From positions 16,446 through 80,445 of the forward strand of contig DATCTK010000066.1 in NCBI GenBank assembly GCA_036567985.1: DNA of 64,000 nucleotides. The letters run 5' to 3'. How positions within the stretch are numbered: position 1 is the stretch's first letter; each line of letters starts with the position of its first letter. The position numbers were made by a program, and so were the translations under genes. The notes beneath the pieces are model-generated. The model had not been told where the DNA came from. It was given only the letters and a program-made list of their open reading frames with translations, and made no database searches. Source of the stretch: SZUA-229 sp036567985 (GTDB lineage Bacteria; Pseudomonadota; Gammaproteobacteria; SZUA-229). Shown in pieces: positions 53,327-61,500 of this stretch.

Positions 53327-54557
53327 CGATGACTTCGCCCATCTTGAAGATTGGCAGGTACATGGCAATAACCAGACCACCGATCACAATCGCGAGGAAT
53401 ACCATAATGGCCGGTTCCATCAGGCTGGTGAGTGCATCCACCGAGTTGTCGACTTCGGACTCATAAAAATCGGCCACCTTGCCCAGCATGTCATCCAGCG
53501 CACCGGATTCTTCACCAATCGCCACCATCTGTACCACCATATTGGGGAACAGCTCGGGAAAGGCCTGTAAACTGGTCTGCAGTTGCAGACCGCTGGACAG
53601 GTCATCACGCAGGGTATTGATGGCCTTGACGTATTCATTATTGCCGGTGGCCCCGGCCACCGATTCCATGGCTTCAACCAGTGGCACACCGGCGGCAAAC
53701 ATGGTGGCCAGTGTGCGAGAGAAACGCGCAATAGATGAATTTTTTACCAGTGCGCTCACCACCGGAATTTTCAGGTAAAGCTTGTCCAGTGAGTCACGGA
53801 ATTTGCGTGAACGCTTGAAAGACTGGGTAAAGGCGGTAATGGCCAGGGCTATGCCGCCGAAGATGGCCCACCACCAGGCCACCATAAAGTCCGACAGGCC
53901 TACTACCATCAGGGTAAAGGCTGGCAGGTCGGCACCAAAACCAGCAAACATATTAGAGAAGGAAGGCACCACAAAGATCAGCAGTATCGCGCTGACAATA
54001 AACGCCACCACCAGTACAGAAATAGGATAAAACAGCGCCTTTTTGATTTTGGCTTTAAGCGCCTCGGTTTTTTCCTTGTAGGTGGCAATTTTTTCCAGCA
54101 GGGTTTCCAGCGCACCGGACTGTTCACCCGCAGCGACCAGATGGCAGAACAGGTCATCAAAATGCATTGGGTGTTTTCTAATGGCATCTGCGAAGGAGCC
54201 GCCAGCTTCCACATCGGCCTTGATTGCATAAATCAGTTCGGTCATGGACTTATTGGAGTGACCATCGGCGGTAATTTCAAAGGATTGCACCAGTGGCACA
54301 CCGGCCTTCATCATGGTGGCCATCTGCCGGCTGAAAATCGAAATATCTGCGGTTTTGATTGGTTTACCTTTACCGCTGCCGAATAAACCTGAGGATTTTT
54401 TCTTTACGCTCTTAGGGACTATGCCCTGTTTTCTCAGCTCGGCCTTTACCAGATCCTGGCTCATGGCATGAATTTCGCCCTTTAAAACCTTTCCGTTCTT
54501 GTTTTTACCTTCCCAGGTAAAGGTCGATTTTTCGGCTTTTTTCTGCTTCTGTGCCAT
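53319..54557 (-). CDS. pilC: Type IV pilus inner-membrane platform protein PilC
   Basis: A 412-residue polytopic protein on which PilB works to assemble the pilus. It has two repeated GspF/PilC domains: FSRQMATMMKAGVPLVQSFE with FCHLVAAGEQSGALETLL, and FSRTLATMFAAGVPLVEAME with MVAIGEESGALDDMLGKVAD. Three long hydrophobic stretches are visible. The C-terminus ends IVIGGLVIAMYLPIFKMGEV. It follows pilB by 3 bases. Confidence 0.97.
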   Translation of the reverse strand: MAQKQKKAEKSTFTWEGKNKNGKVLKGEIHAMSQDLVKAELRKQGIVPKSVKKKSSGLFGSGKGKPIKTADISIFSRQMATMMKAGVPLVQSFEITADGHSNKSMTELIYAIKADVEAGGSFADAIRKHPMHFDDLFCHLVAAGEQSGALETLLEKIATYKEKTEALKAKIKKALFYPISVLVVAFIVSAILLIFVVPSFSNMFAGFGADLPAFTLMVVGLSDFMVAWWWAIFGGIALAITAFTQSFKRSRKFRDSLDKLYLKIPVVSALVKNSSIARFSRTLATMFAAGVPLVEAMESVAGATGNNEYVKAINTLRDDLSSGLQLQTSLQAFPELFPNMVVQMVAIGEESGALDDMLGKVADFYESEVDNSVDALTSLMEPAIMVFLAIVIGGLVIAMYLPIFKMGEVIGG

Positions 54558-54560
54558 TGT

Positions 54561-56270
54561 TTAGTCCTTCGTCACTCGGTTAACTTCTTCCAGGCTGGTT
54601 ACGCCCTGAATGGCTTTTTTCAAACCGGATTCTCTAAGGTCGGGAATGCCTTCTTTCTTTGCCTGGTCTGCAATATCTATTGCGTTGCCACCCTGCATAA
54701 TAATCCGGCCAATCTGCTCCGACATGGGCATTACCTGGTAAATACCCACCCGGCCCTTGTAGCCCTTGTCGCAGGCATCACAGCCCACCGCCTTGTACAG
54801 CTTGATGCCCTGGTCCACCTGCTCCTGGGTGAAGCCTTCTTCCAGTAAGGCTTTATCAGGAATATTGTCTTCCGCCTTGCAGTGTTCACACAGGCGCCGC
54901 GCCAGTCGTTGCGCAATAATCAGATTGACCGCGGAGGCGATATTGAAGGGTGGTACACCCATATTCACCAGACGGGACAGGGTTTGCGGGGCATCATTGG
55001 TGTGCAGTGTCGACATTACCATATGCCCTGTTTGCGCTGCCTTGATCGCAATTTCCGCGGTTTCCAGGTCACGAATCTCGCCCACCATAATTACATCCGG
55101 GTCCTGACGCAGGAAGGCGCGCAGTGCCGAGGCGAAATCCAGCCCCACCTTGGGGTTAACGTTCACCTGGTTAATGCCTTCCAGGTTAATTTCCGCCGGG
55201 TCTTCAGCGGTGGAGATATTGGTGTCTTCGGTATTGAGGATATTCAGGCCGGTGTAGAGGGATACGGTTTTGCCGCTGCCGGTGGGGCCGGTGACCAGGA
55301 TCATGCCATAGGGGTTGGCCAGCGCATCCATATACAGCTGTTTCTGCTCCGGCTCGTAACCCAGTGCATCTATGCCCAGGCTGGCGCTGGATGGATCCAG
55401 AATACGCAGTACAATTTTCTCGCCGAACAGGGTGGGGCAGGTATTCACACGGAAGTCGATCGCCTTGTTCTTGGAGATACGCATCTTGATCCGTCCGTCC
55501 TGGGGTACACGGCGCTCGGCTGTGTCCATGCGCGACATAACCTTTACGCGGGCAGATAATCGGCCGCCCATGGCCACCGGCGGGCTGGCCACCTCGCGGA
55601 GTACGCCGTCGATACGCAGGCGCACCCGGTAGCGTTTTTCATAGGGTTCGAAGTGAATATCCGAGGCGCCTTTTTTTATCGCATCCAGCAATACCTTGTT
55701 TACAAAGCGCACAATCGGTGTGTCATCGGCTTCTGAGGCGCCGGCCTGATCTTCCGACAGGTCTTCCTCTGTGTCATCAAAGTCGACCGCATCCATATCC
55801 TCGTCCAGCATGCCAGCCATGCTGTCTTCCTTGCTTTGCAGTGCATCCTCGATAAATGCGGTGAGCTTGTCGACTTCCACCAGCACCGGCTCTGTACTCA
55901 TACCGGTCTGGAATTTTATCTCATCAATTGCCAGCAGATTGGTGGGCTCGGCAATGGCTACATACAGGCGGTTGCCACGCTTATACAGCGGAATCGCCTG
56001 GTGTTTCTTGATCAGCTTTTCACTGACCACGTCCTTTGGAATGACCTCCTTATCAATCGCATCCAGATCAATCAGCGGCAGGCCGAATTCATCGGCGGCA
56101 ATGGTGGCCAGTTTACGGGCGGCGATCAGTTTTTTGGAAACCAGGTACTGACTGAGGTTGAGCTTTTCTTTTTTGGATTCCGCCTGAGCCTCAAGGGCTG
56201 CGCCCTCGTCTAATAGTCCGTCAAGAACCAGGCGGCGAGTCAGTCCGCTGAGTTTTGCATCTGGTGGCAT
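54561..56270 (-). CDS. pilB: Type IV pilus assembly ATPase PilB
   Basis: Hexameric extension ATPase; 569 residues. An N-terminal MshEN-type region (about 1-150; such domains can bind c-di-GMP) precedes the secretion ATPase core. Walker A is GPTGSGKTVSLYTGL, the Asp box is STAEDPAEINLEGINQVNVN, Walker B is PDVIMVGEIRDLETAEIAIK and the His box follows (QTGHMVMSTLHTNDA). A zinc-binding cysteine set is seen in LCEHCKAED and GCDACDKGYKGR. pilT and pilU are not in this window. Confidence 0.97.
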   Translation of the reverse strand: MPPDAKLSGLTRRLVLDGLLDEGAALEAQAESKKEKLNLSQYLVSKKLIAARKLATIAADEFGLPLIDLDAIDKEVIPKDVVSEKLIKKHQAIPLYKRGNRLYVAIAEPTNLLAIDEIKFQTGMSTEPVLVEVDKLTAFIEDALQSKEDSMAGMLDEDMDAVDFDDTEEDLSEDQAGASEADDTPIVRFVNKVLLDAIKKGASDIHFEPYEKRYRVRLRIDGVLREVASPPVAMGGRLSARVKVMSRMDTAERRVPQDGRIKMRISKNKAIDFRVNTCPTLFGEKIVLRILDPSSASLGIDALGYEPEQKQLYMDALANPYGMILVTGPTGSGKTVSLYTGLNILNTEDTNISTAEDPAEINLEGINQVNVNPKVGLDFASALRAFLRQDPDVIMVGEIRDLETAEIAIKAAQTGHMVMSTLHTNDAPQTLSRLVNMGVPPFNIASAVNLIIAQRLARRLCEHCKAEDNIPDKALLEEGFTQEQVDQGIKLYKAVGCDACDKGYKGRVGIYQVMPMSEQIGRIIMQGGNAIDIADQAKKEGIPDLRESGLKKAIQGVTSLEEVNRVTKD

Positions 56271-56441
56271 AAAAAATGGGCTCGGTTAATGAATGAAAAC
56301 AGGCCCGAGAATAACCTCAGGCCCTGTTTAGGGTAACTTATACAGGGAAATTGTAGCCTAAATCAAGACTTTAGCCAGTATTGTGAGCTAATTTGTGAGC
56401 TTTGTTGAATCCTTGCAGAATAGCCTGCCAGAAATGAAAGC

Positions 56442-56471
56442 GGCGGACTCCATCGTTAGTGGTAGTCCGCC
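56442..56471 (-). terminator. Hairpin between the minor pilin gene and pilB
   Basis: GGCGGACT (56442-56449) pairs with AGTCCGCC (56464-56471). On the minus strand it lies about 80 bases after the pilin stop, with a moderately U-rich tail. On the plus strand it has a perfect T run. The pilB promoter should lie between here and 56271; that 170-base stretch contains another imperfect AACAGGCC...GGCCCTGTT hairpin near 56300. Confidence 0.65.
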
Positions 56472-56549
56472 GGTTTTTTGCTGGTATGTCACTGGCACAG
56501 TGGGCCTGTGCCGTGCTGTGATGTTGAAATCGTTGTCGGCAGTAGAACT

Positions 56550-56951
56550 CTAGTTGCCTGCAACAATCGGGTCTCCCATGTCCACGCAGCCGCCCACACC
56601 GGTTACGGTAACCTGATAGGAGGTGGTGATATCGCCGGTACTGCCAGGGCCAACCACATAACGGAATTCATTGTTGTCATCCGGCTGCCAGCGTAAAGGT
56701 GGGCCGGCCAGTGTCGAGCCGCCGGGGTTGGCACCATCATGCACGCCGGCGCGGTAGCCATTGCCGAATTCCAGGTTGTAGTTTTCCTGGAAGCTGCGCA
56801 GTGTCTGCAGGTTCATGCCGGCGGCAGACTGGCAGCTGGTGCGGATATAGTTTTCATAGGTGGGGATGGCGATCATGCTGAGTATGCCGATAATGGCAAT
56901 TACTATCATCAGCTCAACCAGTGTTACGCCCTGTTGTCTGGTGTGGTTCAT
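56550..56951 (-). CDS. Type IV pilin-like protein (possibly minor pilin, PilE-like)
   Basis: A 133-residue prepilin from the ATG at 56951: leader MNHTRQQG, then VTLVELMIVIAIIGILSMIA, the class III N-terminal helix with the essential Glu at +5. The mature part begins with Val rather than the usual Phe. Two cysteines (RTSCQSAAG and VGGCVDMG) could form the disulfide loop seen in many pilins. YENYIRTSCQSAAGMNLQTL is similar to PilE-type minor pilins. It is flanked by its own intergenic regions and hairpins. Confidence 0.85.
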   Translation of the reverse strand: MNHTRQQGVTLVELMIVIAIIGILSMIAIPTYENYIRTSCQSAAGMNLQTLRSFQENYNLEFGNGYRAGVHDGANPGGSTLAGPPLRWQPDDNNEFRYVVGPGSTGDITTSYQVTVTGVGGCVDMGDPIVAGN

Positions 56952-57149
56952 TGGTGTCGCTCCTGCAGCGGTGATTATATTGTCTGTCATATAGCTTAGT
57001 GCGATTTTATGCTTTTTGGTAAGCCCAAAGGTGTCAACGGCCTAAATTGTGGGATGAAGTTATCAGCTATTTTCAATAAGCAGTCGGTCATTATGCTGAT
57101 ATTGCAATTAATCTTCGACCTTATTTCTAAAATACACAGATTTCAGACA

Positions 57150-57182
57150 CAAAAAAACCAGAGAGATGAATCTCTCTGGTTT
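57150..57182 (-). terminator. Intrinsic terminator of pilA
   Basis: AAACCAGAGAGAT (57155-57167) and ATCTCTCTGGTTT (57170-57182) form a 13-base-pair stem, followed on the minus strand by a U tract (the A run at 57151-57157). It lies about 30 bases after the pilA stop, as expected for a highly expressed pilin. Confidence 0.93.
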
Positions 57183-57209
57183 AATTTCATAGACTTTATG
57201 AAACGGCTG

Positions 57210-57686
57210 TTATCTATTGAATGATTTTTCTACATCAGCTGGAAGGCTTTCATATGCTGGTGTACTAACTGTGAATATGGCAGGGGATCCAGAGGTATCC
57301 AGAGCGATACCTACAACACCAGTCTCATTAACAGCTGCTGCTGCATAGGCATCATCACCAGATGGTGCCTTGGCATCAGTTGAACCATTCAGGTGATCAA
57401 CCCACTGAGCGGCAGTTGCATCCATCGCCTCAACGGTGGTTGCACCACCATCTGCATCCACTAGTGTGTCAGGAGTTTCAATATTCAGCGCACGCTGGGT
57501 TTTGTTTTTAGACACTTCGTTTTTGATAATACGCACCGCTTCAGCTGCGTTAGTCTGTACCTGGGTCATATTTGCAGTTGAAATGTAGTTGTTGTATGAA
57601 GGAATCGCGATCGCGGCCAGAATACCGATAATGGCGATTACGATCATTAATTCAATTAACGTAAAACCTTGTTGGATCTTTTTCAT
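57210..57686 (-). CDS. pilA: Major type IV pilin PilA
   Basis: A 158-residue prepilin from the ATG at 57686: leader MKKIQQG, then FTLIELMIVIAIIGILAAIA with Phe at +1 and Glu at +5. GGAGA-like bases (CGGGAGAGA on the minus strand) precede the start. The mature domain is acidic and Ala/Thr-rich and contains no cysteine, so it lacks the disulfide-bounded D-region of Pseudomonas pilins. A dedicated sigma-54 promoter, an activator-site cluster and a strong terminator mark it as the main structural pilin. Confidence 0.92.
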   Translation of the reverse strand: MKKIQQGFTLIELMIVIAIIGILAAIAIPSYNNYISTANMTQVQTNAAEAVRIIKNEVSKNKTQRALNIETPDTLVDADGGATTVEAMDATAAQWVDHLNGSTDAKAPSGDDAYAAAAVNETGVVGIALDTSGSPAIFTVSTPAYESLPADVEKSFNR

Positions 57687-57785
57687 TGTTCTCTCCCGAG
57701 ATGGTTTGCTGGTTGTCTTTAATGCCATACAGCGTATAGCACATAAGAATTATTATGCCTCTTAAGTGAGGTTTGCTTTTGTTGT

Positions 57786-57801
57786 TGCAGTGGCCGTGCC
57801 A
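57786..57801 (-). promoter_or_regulatory. Sigma-54 (RpoN) promoter of pilA
   Basis: The minus strand reads TGGCACGGCCACTGCA (57801 to 57786), matching TGGCAC-N5-TTGCW with the invariant GG and GC exactly 10 bases apart. It lies 100 bases upstream of the pilA ATG. pilA is RpoN- and PilR-dependent in Pseudomonas. Confidence 0.9.
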
Positions 57802-57880
57802 GTTTTTAAGTTATCTTGAAAAAATCTATATAAACAATGACTTAAAATGTTTTTGTGGGGAGCCAGTGGGTTGTGGCAAA

Positions 57881-57947
57881 GTGACAATCGGTGTATCGCA
57901 ATGTCACAAAGTGACAATTCTGTCACATGACTGTGTCACTTTGTCAC
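57881..57947 (-). promoter_or_regulatory. Cluster of six TGTCAC sites, probable PilR-binding enhancer
   Basis: TGTCAC or its complement GTGACA occurs at 57881, 57902, 57911, 57921, 57934 and 57942, six times in 67 bases, about 80-150 bases upstream of the sigma-54 promoter. P. aeruginosa PilR binds sites with a TGTC core in the same relative place. The remainder of the 57687-58019 gap holds no gene. Confidence 0.8.
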
Positions 57948-58019
57948 CAGTGTGGGGAAGCGGGTATATGAGTGTGCAGCTAATTCAGCCACGGGTTGCA
58001 TGCCTGTCGTGAATGCTCG

Positions 58020-59414
58020 CTATTCAATCTGCAGTTTTTTAATGCGATAGCGTAACTGGCGCGCGCTTAAGCCCAGCAGCCGGGCGGCGGCGGCCTGGTT
58101 CCAGCGGGTCTGTTCAAGTGCCTGTTTGATCGCCTGGCGCTCACTGTCCTGCAATGAAGGTGGATTCGTGCTGGCCGTGGGCTCTATGTCACTTTGCTGG
58201 GGCTGAGTGCCAGGCTGGCTGGCGGGATTGATTGCGGCGTTAATTTCAGGGTTGATCGCTGGGTTAATTTCCGGGCTGATATTCAGATCATCCGCGCTGA
58301 TGCGCTGATTATCCGCCAGTGCCAGCGCCCGTTCGATAATATTTTCCAGCTCGCGGATATTGCCGGGAAAATTATACTGGCAGAGTAATTCAATCGCAGA
58401 GGGTTCCAGCGTATGGGGCGGTAGTTGCATGCGGCTCTGTATGCGCTGTAAGAAATATTCCGCCAGTAGCGGAATATCACTGCGGCGCTGGCGCAGGCTG
58501 GGAATATCCAGCTCAATCACATTGATGCGGTAATACAGATCCTGGCGGAATTTACCCGCGTCTACCAGCGCATTCAGGTCCTGATGGGAGGCGCTTAGAA
58601 TGCGCACATCAATCGCTATTTCCTGCTGTGCCCCCACCGGTTTGATAGACTTTTCCTGCAGTGCCCGTAGCAGTTTTACCTGCATATGCAATGGCAGCTC
58701 GGCAACCTCGTCGAGAAACAGGGTGCCGTTATTGGCGGCCAGAAACAGCCCCTGCTTGTCTTCGGTGGCGCCGGTAAAGCTGCCTTTTTGATGCCCGAAC
58801 AGTTCGCTTTCCATCAGCTCCGAGGGAATGGCACCACAGTTAACCGGCACAAAGGGCTGGTCGGCACGGGAGCTTTGCAGGTGGATCTGGCGTGCAGCCA
58901 GCTCCTTGCCGGTGCCGGATTCCCCGTGAATAAAAATCGGCGCCTGGCTGCGCGCCAGCTTGGCAATGCTCTTATTCAGCGCCTGAATGGCATCCGACTC
59001 ACCGATAATGGCGGTTTTAGCGGATGCCTGCTCGTTAGCAGAGGGGGAGCTGAGTTTGAGTGATGACTCCACCAGTCGACGCAATACGCTGAGATCCACC
59101 GGCTTGGCAATAAAGTCGAAGGCGCCTGCCTTGAGCGCACTGACCGCGGACTCCACATTGCCATAGGCGGTAATCACCGCCACCGGAATATGCGGGAATT
59201 CGTTCTGTATATGCTGTACCAGCTCAATGCCATTGCCATCGGGCAGGTTCATATCGGTGAGGCAAAGATTAAACTCATTCTCCTGCAATAACTGCCGGGC
59301 ATCCTGCAGGTTATAGGCAGAGAGGGTGTCGATATTCATCCGGTTAAGGGTAATTTCCGCCAGCTGGCAGATATCCGGTTCGTCGTCGACAATCAGGGCT
59401 CGAATGGGTGGCAT
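58020..59414 (-). CDS. pilR: Sigma-54-dependent response regulator PilR
   Basis: A 464-residue NtrC-type activator. The receiver domain has the phosphorylated D54 in CLTDMNLPDGNG. The AAA+ domain (about 135-365) has Walker A GESGTGKELAARQIH, the sigma-54 contact loop GSFTGA and Walker B GTLFLDEVAELPLHMQ. The C-terminal Fis-type helix-turn-helix is NQAAAARLLGLSARQLRYRI. Between them is an unusual linker with tandem INP-type repeats (about 379-398). It should activate pilA from the TGTCAC cluster just downstream of its own gene. It lies 128 bases after pilS. Confidence 0.95.
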   Translation of the reverse strand: MPPIRALIVDDEPDICQLAEITLNRMNIDTLSAYNLQDARQLLQENEFNLCLTDMNLPDGNGIELVQHIQNEFPHIPVAVITAYGNVESAVSALKAGAFDFIAKPVDLSVLRRLVESSLKLSSPSANEQASAKTAIIGESDAIQALNKSIAKLARSQAPIFIHGESGTGKELAARQIHLQSSRADQPFVPVNCGAIPSELMESELFGHQKGSFTGATEDKQGLFLAANNGTLFLDEVAELPLHMQVKLLRALQEKSIKPVGAQQEIAIDVRILSASHQDLNALVDAGKFRQDLYYRINVIELDIPSLRQRRSDIPLLAEYFLQRIQSRMQLPPHTLEPSAIELLCQYNFPGNIRELENIIERALALADNQRISADDLNISPEINPAINPEINAAINPASQPGTQPQQSDIEPTASTNPPSLQDSERQAIKQALEQTRWNQAAAARLLGLSARQLRYRIKKLQIE

Positions 59415-59542
59415 AGCTTATCGTCATAGAGTGGGTGCAAAAATCAGCTTGGCAAAATATAACACATGGATGCATGGATTTGAGAAAATCGCTGCGGGCC
59501 GTTTTATGATCTGTTTTACCGGCTATTTAAACGCCGCTGCAG

Positions 59543-61192
59543 TCATGGCTGAGTCGGCTCAATCTCCAGTGGCGGCACCTGCTGTAAAAACTGCAGGCGA
59601 AAGCAGCCACCCTGGGGTTGGGCAATATAGCGAATGCGGCCGCGGTTGCTTTCCACCATTTCCTTGGTGATATAAAGCCCCAGCCCGGTGCCCTTGTTGC
59701 TGGTGGTAAAAAACGGGTCAAATACCTGCTCAACCAGCTCCTCGGGGATGCCGGGGCCATTGTCGATGATATCCAGGTAGGGCTGAGAGGTTTTTTCATC
59801 GTAGCCGCAAATCAACTGAAGTCGGACTGCATCACGTGGCAGCTGACTGTGGTTGAGAGCATTGCTGCACAGGTTACACAGTATCTGTTGCAGATGGCTG
59901 GAATCAAAACTGATTGATATATTTTTATCCTCACACTGCAGGCTGATCTGGTCTGCAGTCAACTGGCTGTCCCGTGTAAATTCCTCACAGAAATTCTCCA
60001 GCCAGTCGTGCAGGTTAAGGGTTTCATATTGCCCCTGACTCTGCCGGGAGAGCTGCAGCACATTTTTCACAATGGTATCCAGGCGCTGTACCTGGGTGGT
60101 GATAATGCCGGTGAGTTTCTGATCCCCGGGATCAAGCTGGGATTCCTGTAACAGCTGCGAGGCATGATTAATCGCGCTCAGGGGGTTGCGGATTTCATGG
60201 GCAATGCTGGCGGTGAGGCGTCCCAGTGAGGCCAGTTTGATTTGCTGAAAGCGCTGGTTTAACTGGGTGGCATCCTCAAGAAAAATCAGCGTGTCGCCCG
60301 CGTCCTCGTCATGTCGATGCAGCGCGCGAAAGCCTGGCTGTATATCCGGCAACCCCTGACCCTGACGAATCGCCTGATGGGGCATGTCCGGGTGTTCCTG
60401 CCATTCGAGGAAGCGCTGGTCCAGCGCCGGCAGAATATTTTCCAGCAATGGCTTGTCCTGCAGTGAAATATTGCCCAGTAGTTGCTCGGCAGAGCTATTG
60501 GCCATGCGGATATGACCGTCGTTATCCACCACGATAATGCCGGTGCGCATATTCTGGATAATGTCCTCGTTGAGCTTTTCCAGGCTGATAATGTCGGCTT
60601 CACGCTGTTTTGCCAGTTGTTCCGATTTACGTACCTGTTGCGACAGCGTGGAGGCTAGAAAACTGGTGCCGAAAAATACCAGGCCAAGAAAACCGGCGCG
60701 GGTGTATTCGGTGGCATCGCCGGTGCCGTTTAACAGTGCATAGGTCTGTTCACTGAGCACTGCCAGTGAAGCCAGCGCGGCAAACAGAAAGGCATTGCGG
60801 CCGCCCAGAAAGGTGCCGGTGGACGTGACATTGATAATCAACAGAATGCTCAGTGAACTGTTGAGGCCGCCGCTGAAATGGGCCAGCAGGCTGATCAGTA
60901 TAATGTCGCCCAGGTTGCTGATAATCACCTGGCTTTGCAGGTCAGGGCGACCACGAATGCTCATGCTGAGATACAGCACACTGCTGGCCAGCAGTGCCAG
61001 GGTGGCAATCAGGAACCCCTGGGGGTTCTGGCTGCCGAGAAAATCCAGCCAGCCATCCTTGAAAAACATCACCAGCAAGGCCAGCGCCAGCAGAAAACGG
61101 TAATGGTTAAACTGGCGCAGTGGCCGCCAGGTGAGAATGTCGTCCTGGCTTAAAAAGGAGTGGGGGTGCTGGCGTCCGTGGCTGCTAGTCAA
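59543..61192 (-). CDS. pilS: Sensor histidine kinase PilS
   Basis: A 549-residue membrane kinase. About six N-terminal helices (residues about 32-185) are followed by a PAS domain (about 205-310, MRTGIIVVDNDGHIRMANSS), the phosphoacceptor H332 in SIAHEIRNPLSAINHASQLL, and the ATPase region with DNGPGIPEELVEQVFDPFF and GTGLGLYITKEMVE. In Pseudomonas PilS monitors pilin in the membrane and controls PilR. The start is a TTG overlapping the stop of the preceding small gene (TTGA). Confidence 0.95.
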   Translation of the reverse strand: MTSSHGRQHPHSFLSQDDILTWRPLRQFNHYRFLLALALLVMFFKDGWLDFLGSQNPQGFLIATLALLASSVLYLSMSIRGRPDLQSQVIISNLGDIILISLLAHFSGGLNSSLSILLIINVTSTGTFLGGRNAFLFAALASLAVLSEQTYALLNGTGDATEYTRAGFLGLVFFGTSFLASTLSQQVRKSEQLAKQREADIISLEKLNEDIIQNMRTGIIVVDNDGHIRMANSSAEQLLGNISLQDKPLLENILPALDQRFLEWQEHPDMPHQAIRQGQGLPDIQPGFRALHRHDEDAGDTLIFLEDATQLNQRFQQIKLASLGRLTASIAHEIRNPLSAINHASQLLQESQLDPGDQKLTGIITTQVQRLDTIVKNVLQLSRQSQGQYETLNLHDWLENFCEEFTRDSQLTADQISLQCEDKNISISFDSSHLQQILCNLCSNALNHSQLPRDAVRLQLICGYDEKTSQPYLDIIDNGPGIPEELVEQVFDPFFTTSNKGTGLGLYITKEMVESNRGRIRYIAQPQGGCFRLQFLQQVPPLEIEPTQP

Positions 61193-61437
61193 ACCGATTT
61201 GTTCCAGTCTTGCAGATGTTTTGTTGAACAGAAATGCCTGCCAGCCTGGCTCACCGCATCCTCGGCAGGAATATAGGTTTTACACTCGGCGCACTGCACC
61301 ATGGCGGTGTGCTGGTTGTGGTCATCCGCGTTGCGCTGCGAGGATTTTTTTGTCGGCAGTTTGCTGCGCAGCGCAATGCTGCGGAAAGCCCATAAGGCCA
61401 GCGCAACCACAATAATAATTAAAAGACTTCTAAACAT
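61189..61437 (-). CDS. PP0621-family small membrane protein with cysteine motif
   Basis: An 82-residue protein with one N-terminal helix (FRSLLIIIVVALALWAFRSI) and a C-terminal cysteine motif, VQCAECKTYIPAEDAV then HFCSTKHLQDW, which resembles a small zinc finger. This matches the PP0621 family found next to pilS in pseudomonads. Its stop overlaps the pilS start, so it is probably the first gene of a PP0621-pilS-pilR operon. Function unknown; the coupling suggests a link to pilus sensing. Confidence 0.85.
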   Translation of the reverse strand: MFRSLLIIIVVALALWAFRSIALRSKLPTKKSSQRNADDHNQHTAMVQCAECKTYIPAEDAVSQAGRHFCSTKHLQDWNKSV

Positions 61438-61500
61438 CTTGCGGATGATCTCCCGATTCCTGATAAAATCCAGCTTCTATTCTAATCCAGATACGGTGTT

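Noticed and set aside
54882..55559. A 225-codon open frame opposite pilB
   Set aside because: It is antisense to the conserved ATPase core and has no recognisable domain.
57881..57947. The TGTCAC cluster as a CRISPR or phage-type repeat array
   Set aside because: The units are only 6 bases, in both orientations and irregularly spaced; a transcription-factor site cluster explains them better.
57773..58012. A 79-codon plus-strand frame in the pilA upstream region
   Set aside because: It covers the sigma-54 promoter and activator sites and has no ribosome site or homology.
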